Positions 44,669 through 53,463 of a stretch of 64,000 nt of DNA are shown here, in pieces. The notes under the pieces are model-generated. The model saw only the letters and a program-made list of their open reading frames with translations, was not told the origin of the DNA and did not search any database. Position numbers and translations under genes: made by a program. Each line of letters begins with the position of its first letter. Within the stretch, counting starts at the first letter, position 1. This stretch comes from an uncultured Dongia sp. (GTDB lineage Bacteria; Pseudomonadota; Alphaproteobacteria; Dongiales; Dongiaceae): contig NZ_CAKZGO010000025.1 in the NCBI RefSeq assembly GCF_936916975.1, positions 1 to 64,000 of the forward strand. Reading direction: 5' to 3'.

Positions 44669-46785
44669 GTCGGTTCACCCCAATAGGAGTCCTGGGCACG
44701 CCACGCGGGGTCCGCATCTGGCAAGCGATAGCGGCCGATCCGGTTGTTTGAGACGCCCCCCAGATAGAGATGGCCCTTATGCTCGCGCATCGAGGTGATC
44801 ATCGGATGGTTGACGCCACCCAGATCCCACAGCACGTCCAGAATCTCGCCATTCTCGTCGAACTTCACAATGCAACCAGTATTGATGTTCGGATAAAGCC
44901 AGAGATCCGGTGCGACGCGCCGCGCCATGCGACGGCGAAATCCGGGCATGGTGAGCGCAAGATCAAGCGCCGGCGTTCGCATACCGAGAAGCGCCACCCA
45001 GTAATTACCGTCCGAGGCGCGATTGATATTGTCAGGATAGCCCGGCAGGTTTGCGAGTACCCGCTCGATCGTTCCTTTTTTCGGTCCATCGAACCAATAG
45101 CGGCTGATCGTGGCAATCCAGCTTTCGGCAAAGAAAAACGAGCAGCCGTCATTGGCCATGCAGATGCCGTTCGGGAAGACCAGCCGGTGAATTTCCGTCT
45201 GCGTCACACCGGTGCGCGGGTCGTAGCAGATGATGCGGCCATTTCCCCGGCACTCCAACGCATCGGTTGCCCATTCCTCCTGTTCATAGCGCACGGTGGC
45301 TTCACTGAAATAGATCCGGCCATCCGGTGCAACGTCGAGATCGTCGGCAAGGCGCAGGCGGGAATCGTCGACCACCGAGAGATAGCTGCGATTGGTCTCG
45401 TCAGTGAGCTTGATGACTTCCTGGGTCGGCGTGACCTTGTAGAGCCCCATGCCACCGATGCACACGAGCAGGTTGCCTTCGCGGTCGAAAGCCATGCCGA
45501 GCGGATGCCCGCCGATATGCGCAAAGATTTCGTGCCGCTGATGGTCTGGACCGAAGAATCGCACGATATCGCCGTGCCGGGTTCCGCAATAAAGATTGTC
45601 GTCCCGATCCAGAATGACGTCCTCCGGCCCGTCGATTGCCCCGAGGCCGATGATGTCGACGGAGCGGAGGCGGTCGTTGAGGGCGAAGGGCGAATTGGGA
45701 TCGGTCGCCTTGGGTGGTGCCGGCAACGACAGATAGGCCGGCGACACATAAATCTTCGATAGCCATTTCTGCCGGTTTCGCAACCAGCGCATATCCACGA
45801 AGACGGCCGTAATCAGGACGCAGCCAAGGATCGTCGAATTGACCGGTCCCGACACCCCGAAATTTGTGAGGCTGTTGCCGAGGATCAGCACGAACAGCGC
45901 GCCCATGGCCGCCTTGGCGACCGAGCCGCGCCCACCTCCCAGGGAATTGCCCCCCAGCACGGCGGCGGTCAGTGCGGAAACCTCCAGCCCGACGCCGGTA
46001 TCGGCCCCGGTGCTGCCGATCCGTGCGGCAAAAAGGAAACCGGCCAGCGCGCAGAGCGCACCCGACCAGACATAGGCGAAGAACACCGTGCGGCGGACGC
46101 TGATACCGGCATTATAGGCCGACCGACGCGCGCCGCCGACGGCGGTCAGCCGCCAGCCCGGCCGCATCCGGGAGAGAACGATGTGCCAGCCGATCGCGAT
46201 CGCCGCCGTCAACCAGAGCGAGACCGGCACATAGAGTATGGTGCCGTCCCCGATATAGAAAAGCAGTTCCGAGTCCGAAAAACCGGCGACAATTGCCGTC
46301 GACATGCGCAGGAACAGAATGTCGTAGATCGACCGAAAGATGATGAGCGTCACCAGCGTCGTCAGGAACGCACGCAGCCTCAGATAGCCGATCAGGTAGC
46401 CGTTGATCGCACCGCAGGCGACCCCCAGTGCAATCACCATCACAAAGGTCACCGGCACCGATAAATTCTCGACATTGGTGCCGATCAGCGAAGCGAGCAC
46501 CGCAAGCGTGAAGATAGAGGCGACCGAGAGATCAATGCCTCCTGACATCAGCACGATCGACAGGCCCAGCACGACCAGACCGAATTCGGCAACCTGGCGC
46601 CCGAGGTCGCCGAGGCCCGAGGCTGAGAAGAAATTCGGCACGACGGCCCCGCATACCGCCACCAGGACGGCCAAGGCGAGGAACGGCACCGCATTGTCGA
46701 TCCAACGCTTCGCGAGTACCTCCCCGATCAGATGATCGGGGAGGTACTTGTACCGGATACGAGTGATCGTATCGCTACTCAACAT
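44665..46785 (-). CDS. Cassette 2: ABC permease fused to a strictosidine-synthase/SMP-30-like propeller
   Basis: 706 residues. Permease part about 20-340 (LMSGGIDLSVASIFTLAVLA, GAINGYLIGYLRLRAFLTTL, LGGNSLGGGRGSV); propeller from about 370 to the end. Metal-site pattern intact: IDGPEDVILD, LVFPNGICMA, LPGYPDNIN. FFAESWIATISRYWFDGPKKG is typical of strictosidine-synthase-like proteins (APMAP group). The product is predicted to be a membrane protein with a cytoplasmic enzyme domain at the exit of the transport channel. Starts MLSSDTITRIRYKYLPDHLIG. Confidence 0.9.
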   Translation of the reverse strand: MLSSDTITRIRYKYLPDHLIGEVLAKRWIDNAVPFLALAVLVAVCGAVVPNFFSASGLGDLGRQVAEFGLVVLGLSIVLMSGGIDLSVASIFTLAVLASLIGTNVENLSVPVTFVMVIALGVACGAINGYLIGYLRLRAFLTTLVTLIIFRSIYDILFLRMSTAIVAGFSDSELLFYIGDGTILYVPVSLWLTAAIAIGWHIVLSRMRPGWRLTAVGGARRSAYNAGISVRRTVFFAYVWSGALCALAGFLFAARIGSTGADTGVGLEVSALTAAVLGGNSLGGGRGSVAKAAMGALFVLILGNSLTNFGVSGPVNSTILGCVLITAVFVDMRWLRNRQKWLSKIYVSPAYLSLPAPPKATDPNSPFALNDRLRSVDIIGLGAIDGPEDVILDRDDNLYCGTRHGDIVRFFGPDHQRHEIFAHIGGHPLGMAFDREGNLLVCIGGMGLYKVTPTQEVIKLTDETNRSYLSVVDDSRLRLADDLDVAPDGRIYFSEATVRYEQEEWATDALECRGNGRIICYDPRTGVTQTEIHRLVFPNGICMANDGCSFFFAESWIATISRYWFDGPKKGTIERVLANLPGYPDNINRASDGNYWVALLGMRTPALDLALTMPGFRRRMARRVAPDLWLYPNINTGCIVKFDENGEILDVLWDLGGVNHPMITSMREHKGHLYLGGVSNNRIGRYRLPDADPAWRAQDSYWGEPT

Positions 46786-46822
46786 CGCAGTCGTTCCTTA
46801 TCGGCTCTGGCATTGGATGCAG

Positions 46823-47842
46823 CTACTTCAGCTGATCCAATGTCCAGCAGTTCCGCGATGAGATCGTCTCTTTGGTCTGGATCGTCAGCGGCGTAAAATA
46901 GGTGCTCTTGACTTCACCTGCCTTGGCCGGGGAAAGCAGAAGCTCGACGATGGCTTGATTGAGCGAGTCAGCCTGCAGCGGCACGTCATAGCTGACGATC
47001 ATGTCGAGCAGGCCCTTCTTGATGTTGTCACAGCCGGTCTGGCTACCGCCACCCGACGTGACGATGAACACCTGGTCCGACTTGCCGGCTGCCTCCACGG
47101 CGGCGCCGGCGCCGACATCCTGATTGTCCCAGTTGCCGACAATGCCGCAGAGATCCGGATGCTGCTGGAGCACCGTCTCGGTGATCGCCCGTGCCTTCGC
47201 GGGATCGTAGGTCGCCGCCTGGTCAGCGACCACCTTGATCTCCGGGTGTTCGCCGAAAACTTTGTAGTAGGCGTAAAGCTCGTAGAGATTCGAGGCAGCG
47301 GTCGGCTGTCCTTCCAGGATCGCGACCTTGCCGGAGGTCCCGGAGCCGGCCCCGCATTTGTCGACCAGGGCCTGTGCCTCAATCAATCCGACTTTCACCC
47401 AGTCGGCGCCCACATAGTAGTCGGTGGGGTTCGTGCTCTCGAGGTTGACCTGCAGCACCTTGATGCCTGCCTGCACCATGCGCTGTGCGAGCCGCGCATA
47501 AGATTGCAGATCCGGATTGTGGATGATCGCGAGGTCCGGCTTCTCGGCAATGATTGCGGTGATCGCGCGCGTGCCGGCGTCGGTACTCCAATTCGGGTCG
47601 CGGATCTCGAAGCTGTATCCGAGATCTGCGGCCTGCTTGCGCATGATCGCCGCCCAACCTTCGGTCAGATCGAAGCCCATCGCCAAAGGCACGAAGACGA
47701 CTTTCTTGCCTTTCAAGCCGCTATAGTACGGATCGAGCTTGGCGTGGTTATCGAGCCCCTTCTCTTGCGCCTGCGCTCCCGAGACGGGGAAGGCGCTGAC
47801 CACCAGTGACAATGCCAGTGCGAGTATTCCTGCGGTTCTCAT
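46823..47842 (-). CDS. Cassette 2: periplasmic sugar-type binding protein
   Basis: 339 residues with signal peptide MRTAGILALALSLVVSAFPV and processing near GAQA. The start at 47842 is decided by GGAGG 7 nt upstream; a longer frame would need a TTG inside the ribosome site. LKGKKVVFVPLAMGFDLTEG, GYSFEIRDPNWSTDAG and EKPDLAIIHNPDLQSYARL are very close to the cassette 1 protein, so the ligands may be similar. The four conserved cysteines (DKCGAG, DLCGIVG, TGCDN, RNCWTLDQLK) are present. Confidence 0.92.
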   Translation of the reverse strand: MRTAGILALALSLVVSAFPVSGAQAQEKGLDNHAKLDPYYSGLKGKKVVFVPLAMGFDLTEGWAAIMRKQAADLGYSFEIRDPNWSTDAGTRAITAIIAEKPDLAIIHNPDLQSYARLAQRMVQAGIKVLQVNLESTNPTDYYVGADWVKVGLIEAQALVDKCGAGSGTSGKVAILEGQPTAASNLYELYAYYKVFGEHPEIKVVADQAATYDPAKARAITETVLQQHPDLCGIVGNWDNQDVGAGAAVEAAGKSDQVFIVTSGGGSQTGCDNIKKGLLDMIVSYDVPLQADSLNQAIVELLLSPAKAGEVKSTYFTPLTIQTKETISSRNCWTLDQLK

Positions 47843-47878
47843 GGTATCCCTCCAATTCAAAGTTTCTAAGGTTTCTAC

Positions 47879-48859
47879 CTAGATATCGCCCTGCTCCTGC
47901 TGGGCGGTCTGCTCGTCACGTGGGTTGATGATGCTGTCGACGATGATTGCGCAGAGCAGGATGATGGCCTTGATGAGGTTCTGCTCGATGTAGGGCACGT
48001 CCATGATCGTCATGCCGTTCAGCAGCACGCCGACCAGCAATGTGCCGACCAGGATATTGCGGACGCCGCCCCGGCCACCGCTCAGCCCAATGCCGCCGAG
48101 TACGACCACCAGCAGCACGTCGTAGATCATTGTGGAATTGAAAACCCTGGTACTCATGCCAGACGAGGTCGCCGCCATGATCAGTCCGGCAACAAAGGCG
48201 ATCAGGCCGGTGATGACGTGCTGCGCCACAATCATCGGGCGAACGGGCAAGCCGGCAATGCGTGAGGCCGCCGGGTTGTCCCCCATCGCATAGACAAACC
48301 GCCCGAAGCGCGTCCAGCGGAGCGCCGCCCAGACGACCCCCGCCAGTGCGAGGAAAGCGACAATCAGCATCGGCACGCCGAAGATCGTGGCTCGGCCGAG
48401 GAATTCGAACAGGGCCGAGCCCTCTGGCGTATTCTGCACATCGACCTGAAACAGCCAGCCGCGGCCAATACCATAGACGACCAATCCCATCGCCAGCGTG
48501 GTAAAGATCGCGGGAATGGTTGCATAGGCGATCAGGATGCCGTTCACCAACCCGATGACGACCACCAGTGCCAGGCCCAACAGCAATGCCGGGAAGAGGC
48601 CCATGCCGGCATTCGTCGTCAGCGAGAGCACCCACGACACAGAGACCACCATGGTCGCGATCATCGTCAGATCGATACCGCGCGCGATCACGACGAGGCC
48701 CATGCCAAGCCCGAGAATGCCGAGGATGGAAACGCTGCGAACCAACGCGACGATGTTGCCGGTGGTGAGAAAATTCGGCAGCGCCACCGAAAAGACCACG
48801 CACATGACGACGGCCAAAAGCAGCACGACGCCTTCCTGTGTGAGTCTGATCCTGGACAC
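47879..48859 (-). CDS. Cassette 2: unfused ABC permease (RbsC type)
   Basis: 326 residues with about ten membrane segments; VIARGIDLTMIATMVVSVSW, GLVNGILIAYATIPAIFTTL and LGGIGLSGGRGGVRNILVG identify an RbsC-type subunit. A GTG start at 48859 is preceded by GGGGAG. First gene of cassette 2, divergent from the SDR gene at 49161. Ends NPRDEQTAQQEQGDI, like the other two. Confidence 0.92.
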   Translation of the reverse strand: MSRIRLTQEGVVLLLAVVMCVVFSVALPNFLTTGNIVALVRSVSILGILGLGMGLVVIARGIDLTMIATMVVSVSWVLSLTTNAGMGLFPALLLGLALVVVIGLVNGILIAYATIPAIFTTLAMGLVVYGIGRGWLFQVDVQNTPEGSALFEFLGRATIFGVPMLIVAFLALAGVVWAALRWTRFGRFVYAMGDNPAASRIAGLPVRPMIVAQHVITGLIAFVAGLIMAATSSGMSTRVFNSTMIYDVLLVVVLGGIGLSGGRGGVRNILVGTLLVGVLLNGMTIMDVPYIEQNLIKAIILLCAIIVDSIINPRDEQTAQQEQGDI

Positions 48860-49160
48860 TTGGCTCTCCCCATAGCCGAATTGGCGTTTCGCGCATGCGA
48901 TGATTGTTCATCGCGCCTTGGCGGCTAAGTTTTGCGCGTGTGTGCCCCAGGTGCATGGACTCGTGATGACGAACCCATCCGCCTGCATACCTCTCACCAT
49001 CGTGAATTTGACGCCTGCCGCAAAGCCCTGGCTTTGAATAACAGTTATGATGTTCACGGCAGTGCATTGGATGCGGCTGCGATGTCCTGTACATGGTAGG
49101 GCTAGCTTTGTCGTCGCGACGCCGGCTGTGAAACCGGATCGTCTCTCGGGGTGCACCGCA
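48860..49160. other. Divergent promoter region between cassette 2 and the SDR gene
   Basis: 301 bp without a gene. It must contain the start signals of the leftward cassette 2 and the rightward SDR. No palindrome strong enough to name as an operator was found by eye. A shared promoter region suggests that the SDR may act on what cassette 2 imports. Confidence 0.45.
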
Positions 49161-49901
49161 ATGAATGCTTCAAAACCGGGAAATGTCCTCATAACGGGGG
49201 CTGCCAGTGGCATCGGCCGCGCGATTGCGTCCCAACTGGCGACGGAAGGATGGCGCGTGATCCTGGCCGATCTCGACGGCGCCAGTGTCGCGGAATTCGC
49301 GCGTGAGCTTGGTGCGTCTGCGGTGGCACTCCAGCTCGATGTCACCGACCGCGCCCAGGTTGACCGCCTGCCGGAGCGCATCCCGGCGGCATTCCGACCG
49401 ATCGACGTGCTGATCAACAATGCCGGCCATGACATTGGTGGCCGAACCCGCTTCGATCAGGGCCAGGCTGACGATTGGTCAAGCATCATCGACACCAATC
49501 TCAACGGATTGATGCGGGTCACCCGTGCCATCGTACCGGAAATGGTGCGGCGCAATATTGGCGACATCGTGAACATCAGCTCGATCAGCGCGATCCGTCA
49601 GGTCCCCGACATGGCCGCCTATACCGCCAGCAAAGCCGGCGTCCGGGCCTTCACCGATATTCTGCGCGCCGATCTGGCGGAGACCGGGATTCGCGTGACC
49701 GAGATCCTGCCCGGACTGACGCGTACCAACATCATTCTGAAGCGCCATCGGGGCGACAAGGAGGCGGAGCGGGAATACTTCGAGCGCTTCAAGATAGCGC
49801 TTGATCCCGACGACATCGCCCGCACCGTTCTGTTCGCACTCAATCAGCCGCCTCACGTCCAGATCGCACAGCTGTTCATCCTGCCGGTCAATCGCTGGTA
49901 G
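49161..49901 (+). CDS. Short-chain dehydrogenase/reductase (SDR)
   Basis: 246 residues, classical SDR. Cofactor motif TGAASGIGRAIA, LADLDG after the second strand (an Asp pointing to NAD(H) preference), NNAGHD, catalytic Ser in NISSISAI and YTASKAG. The start at 49161 has GGGGTG upstream; longer frames have no similarity. The only rightward gene between cassettes 1 and 2, divergent from cassette 2. Probably oxidises a hydroxyl group of a catabolic substrate. Confidence 0.9.
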   Translation: MNASKPGNVLITGAASGIGRAIASQLATEGWRVILADLDGASVAEFARELGASAVALQLDVTDRAQVDRLPERIPAAFRPIDVLINNAGHDIGGRTRFDQGQADDWSSIIDTNLNGLMRVTRAIVPEMVRRNIGDIVNISSISAIRQVPDMAAYTASKAGVRAFTDILRADLAETGIRVTEILPGLTRTNIILKRHRGDKEAEREYFERFKIALDPDDIARTVLFALNQPPHVQIAQLFILPVNRW

Positions 49902-50004
49902 GCGGGACACCGAGTTCCGCCGTCAGCAACCAAACGCCGGCGGCAACGACAGCCTGCGTGTGGTTGTTTGGGGGCAGGTCAACTAGCGGCGCACCATTTG
50001 CGGA

Positions 50005-50880
50005 CTAGGGCCGTTGCCAAGATTGCGCCATCGCATTTACCTCGCATAACGCTTCCAGGTTGACACCCGTAGAAATACCCCTACCCTCAAAGTATTCAGC
50101 GAGCTTCATCGTGTTGATGTTTCCGGCGGCGCCAGGCGCATACGGACAGCCACCGAGACCACCAATCGAACCGTCAAAGATGCGAATTCCGAGATCCCAG
50201 GCCACCGCGACGTTTTCGATGGCCTTTCCGCCCGTATCGTGAAAATGCGCGGCGATTTGTGTCGTGCCGGCTAGCGCCTCCAGCACCGCAGCTATGACAC
50301 GCACCGCACGATCGGGGGTCGCCATGCCGATCGTATCGGAGACGACGATTTCCATATCGCCCATCTGGCAAAGCTTCGCCGCCAACGAAGCGACGGCCGT
50401 GGGGTCGATCGCACCTTCGTAGGGACAGTCGCAAGCACAGGAAATATAGGCGCGCAGCGGCAGGCCGGCGGCATGCGCCAGCTCAATGATGGGCACAAAA
50501 CGCGCCAGACTTTCGTCGATCGTGCAATTCGTGTTTTTAGCGGAGAAGGTCTCGGAGGCGCTGGTAAAAATGGCGAGCTCCTGTGCGCCAGCCGCAATGG
50601 CCGCCAAGGCACCTTTTTCATTTGGCACCAGTGCGGAGAGCCGCAGCCCCGGATGCCGTATTGCGCCCCTCATCACAACGTCATGGTCCGCCATCTGCGG
50701 GACCCATTTGGGAGACACGAAGGCCGTTGCCTCGATCCGCGCGAGGCCCGAGCGCGCCAACTTCTCTATCAAGTCGAGTTTATCTGCGGTCGAAACATGA
50801 CGTTTTTCGTTCTGCAGTCCATCGCGCGGGCCGACCTCGACCAGTGTCACGTCCCGGCGCAATTTAATGGACGGCAGCAT
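50005..50880 (-). CDS. mvaB: Hydroxymethylglutaryl-CoA lyase
   Basis: 291 residues. Cleaves HMG-CoA to acetyl-CoA and acetoacetate. The N-terminal VEVGPRDGLQNEKR, the metal-binding HFHDTGGKA and the active-site loop GGLGGCPYAPGAAGN with its Cys are the hallmarks of the family. The ATG lies inside the end of the cassette 1 ATPase (17-nt overlap), so it is translated as the last gene of the cassette 1 operon. With the HMG-CoA reductase at the other end of the same operon it forms the mevalonate breakdown route known from Pseudomonas mevalonii (mvaAB). Confidence 0.95.
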   Translation of the reverse strand: MLPSIKLRRDVTLVEVGPRDGLQNEKRHVSTADKLDLIEKLARSGLARIEATAFVSPKWVPQMADHDVVMRGAIRHPGLRLSALVPNEKGALAAIAAGAQELAIFTSASETFSAKNTNCTIDESLARFVPIIELAHAAGLPLRAYISCACDCPYEGAIDPTAVASLAAKLCQMGDMEIVVSDTIGMATPDRAVRVIAAVLEALAGTTQIAAHFHDTGGKAIENVAVAWDLGIRIFDGSIGGLGGCPYAPGAAGNINTMKLAEYFEGRGISTGVNLEALCEVNAMAQSWQRP

Positions 50881-52363
50881 ACATGATCCTCTCTTCCGTC
50901 GCCTCGTCGACCGTCAGCTCTTCAACAATCCTGCCCTGCCGCGCCACCAGAATACGGTCCGAAAGGCTGAGAATTTCAGGCAAGTACGACGAGATAACGA
51001 CCACGGCAGCGCCTGCGTCCGCCAACTTTGCGATCATCTGATGAATCTCGCCGATTGCACCGACATCGACGCCGCGGGTTGGCTCATCAAAGATAATCAG
51101 CGAGGGATTTTGAATGAGAGACTTTGCAATCACGACTTTCTGCTGGTTGCCACCTGACAGCTCGACGACCCGTGCATTCTCGCTGATCGAACGGACCTTC
51201 AGCATCTCGATCCATTCGGCAGAGCATTCACGGGCCTCGCGCATCGTGATGATAGAGGCTGGGTTGGTGTGTTTCATCAGTGCGCCCATGAAGATGTTCT
51301 GGGCGATACCCATGGCCTCAAAGATACCATCGAGCTTGCGGTCCTCGGTGATGTAGGCGACGCCGTGCTTCACCGCGTCGCGCGGCACGCGGAAGCGTAC
51401 AGCTTTGCCTCCCAGGCGAATGCTGCCGCCATCGAAGAAATCCCGTTTCAGGATACCGGCAGCAATCTTCATCATTTCGGTGCGTCCGGCACCGACCAGC
51501 CCGAAGATACCTGCGATCTGCCCTGCGAAGACCGTGAGTGACGCGCTGCGGACTGCCTTGCCCATCGAGACGTTGCGCAGCGAAAGGACTGCCGATCCGG
51601 GAGATCGAGCGGTGCGGGCGCCACGTGCCTGGCCGTAGAGCTCCCCGGTCAGCTGCCGACCCACCATCGCCTGGATGATGCTCTGACGCGTGAACGTCCT
51701 GGCATCGTCGGTCACGATGAGAGCACCGTCCCGGAGGATGCTGATGCGGTCAGCAACGGCGAGCGCTTCTTCCAAGGCGTGGGAGATGAAGATGATGGAA
51801 GCGCCCTCCGCCTTCAGCCGCTTCATCAGTTCGAAGAAATGGTGCTTCTCCTCCGGCGTCAGTGTTGCCGTTGGTTCGTCGAAGATAAAGACACGGGCAC
51901 TGTGATGGACCGCGCGGGCGATCTCGACCATCTGCTTTTTGGCAGCACCCAAGGTTGAGACGAGGGTTGTAGGTTCAACATGGAAATTCAGCCTCTGGAG
52001 ATGCTGCTGTGCCAGGATGTTGATGCCCCGCAGACGGTTGAAGAAGCGCTCCTCCCCCAGAAAAATATTCTGCGCAACCGTCATTGATGGCACGAGGTTG
52101 GTCTCCTGGAACACCATGGCTATGCCGGCCTTCAGCGCATCCGCCGGCGAGGCCAGCGTCCGCACCTCACCTTCGATCAGGAGTTCGCCGGATGTCAGCG
52201 AATAGAGCCCGGCGATAACCTTGGTAAGCGTCGATTTTCCGGCACCATTCTCGCCGAGCAAGGCATGAATCTCGCCCTTCCGCAGAGAGAAATCCACGTC
52301 CTTGAATGCTGGATTTCCCCGGAACTCCTTCGTCGCGCGGCGGAAGGTGATGATATCCGTCAT
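50864..52363 (-). CDS. Cassette 1: double ABC ATPase (RbsA/MglA type)
   Basis: 499 residues: [25 protein letters not shown] and [11 protein letters not shown] in the first domain, [24 protein letters not shown] and [14 protein letters not shown] in the second. Ends EERIMYAAVH. ATGA overlap with the propeller gene upstream and 17-nt overlap with HMG-CoA lyase downstream. By position it drives uptake of the substrate of the mevalonate route. Confidence 0.93.
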   Translation of the reverse strand: MTDIITFRRATKEFRGNPAFKDVDFSLRKGEIHALLGENGAGKSTLTKVIAGLYSLTSGELLIEGEVRTLASPADALKAGIAMVFQETNLVPSMTVAQNIFLGEERFFNRLRGINILAQQHLQRLNFHVEPTTLVSTLGAAKKQMVEIARAVHHSARVFIFDEPTATLTPEEKHHFFELMKRLKAEGASIIFISHALEEALAVADRISILRDGALIVTDDARTFTRQSIIQAMVGRQLTGELYGQARGARTARSPGSAVLSLRNVSMGKAVRSASLTVFAGQIAGIFGLVGAGRTEMMKIAAGILKRDFFDGGSIRLGGKAVRFRVPRDAVKHGVAYITEDRKLDGIFEAMGIAQNIFMGALMKHTNPASIITMREARECSAEWIEMLKVRSISENARVVELSGGNQQKVVIAKSLIQNPSLIIFDEPTRGVDVGAIGEIHQMIAKLADAGAAVVVISSYLPEILSLSDRILVARQGRIVEELTVDEATEERIMYAAVH

Positions 52364-53463
52364 GGACGGCTCTCCACCGGTGCGCCCGACGTGCCCAGGT
52401 TCAGCAGCGTTCCCGAGCCCCGGGAAGTCGCCAGCACGATGCCCTGAAACTCTATCACCGAGGTAATGCCGTGCATTGTGCCGTCGGCACGGCTATGCCA
52501 GCTTTCGAGCGGCCGCCCTTCCGCATCGCATTTGATGACGAGTCCGTAAGAGTGCGATGGCGCCCAGGGTTTGATAACACCCATCTGCCGGACCGAGCCA
52601 GCCTGCAGCGGCTGATCGGGCCGACTTTCGCCACTCAGGTCAGGCCCGACCCACTCCGACGGGTCGATCGTCGCCATCATCTCGCGGCGATAGTCATCCT
52701 CGCGCAGCACCATCTCGAACAACTGCCTGCGGGGTGCAAAGGCCGTCAACCAGAATCCGCCCTCCGCGCTGCGCGCAAGCCGGGCCGGATAGGCCGGCAA
52801 GTCAGACAGCAGGTCACTTATGTCATGCGGGCTTCCGATGGCTCGCCTCACCAGGCAATGCCGCCAGCTTTCGCTGTAGACGAAGCGTCCGTCGCCAAGC
52901 GCCGCAATGCCATAGGGAAACGCCAGCCCTTCGACGAGCGTCACGATATCGCCAGCTTGATCGACCGACAGGATGGTGCCGCTGCGGCCATGCTGCATCA
53001 GGTCACGCTTCCAATCGGCCGCCGCGACCTCACGCGAGCCAATGCAGACCAGCAGCGACCCGTCCGGCGTGAAGTCAGCCGCCACCGCACACCGGGCGAG
53101 GTCTGGTGCGAGAGCTACCTGGTTCCATGACCCTTCCGGCGACGCAAAACGGATACCCTCGTCGGCGACGCCGACCGCCAGCCGGCCAGCCGAGTCTGCC
53201 GCGAGAAACGTGATCGCCCCCGGGAAACTGCCAGCGAGATCGGCCCGCAAAGAGCCTGCTTCTGCCCGCAGGCTATAGAGGTTGTTCCCGCCGCTGCAGT
53301 AGGCCGTTGAACCAGCGGCGACAAGATTGTCGATCGACGGCAGTGTGAGCACCCGCGTCGCCTGTTCCAGCCGGTTGTTGGGTTTCAGGACGCCATCCAT
53401 CGGCGGCACGCTGATGCCAGCGTCTTCGCCGCGGAGCCAGCGTGAAAGAGATCTGAATATCAC
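52360..53463 (-). CDS. Cassette 1: stand-alone strictosidine-synthase/SMP-30-like propeller protein
   Basis: 367 residues, no signal peptide. LAFPYGIAALGDG, VYSESWRHCLVR and LPAYPARLA match the fused propeller, but Asn of PNG is Tyr and Asp of PDN is Ala, as in cassette 2. Conserved motifs KPWAPSHSYGLV and SWHSRADGTMHGITS are kept. Overlaps the fused permease gene and the ATPase gene by 4 nt each. Persistence of this apparently inactive paralogue in all three cassettes argues for a structural or regulatory job. Confidence 0.8.
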   Translation of the reverse strand: MIFRSLSRWLRGEDAGISVPPMDGVLKPNNRLEQATRVLTLPSIDNLVAAGSTAYCSGGNNLYSLRAEAGSLRADLAGSFPGAITFLAADSAGRLAVGVADEGIRFASPEGSWNQVALAPDLARCAVAADFTPDGSLLVCIGSREVAAADWKRDLMQHGRSGTILSVDQAGDIVTLVEGLAFPYGIAALGDGRFVYSESWRHCLVRRAIGSPHDISDLLSDLPAYPARLARSAEGGFWLTAFAPRRQLFEMVLREDDYRREMMATIDPSEWVGPDLSGESRPDQPLQAGSVRQMGVIKPWAPSHSYGLVIKCDAEGRPLESWHSRADGTMHGITSVIEFQGIVLATSRGSGTLLNLGTSGAPVESRP

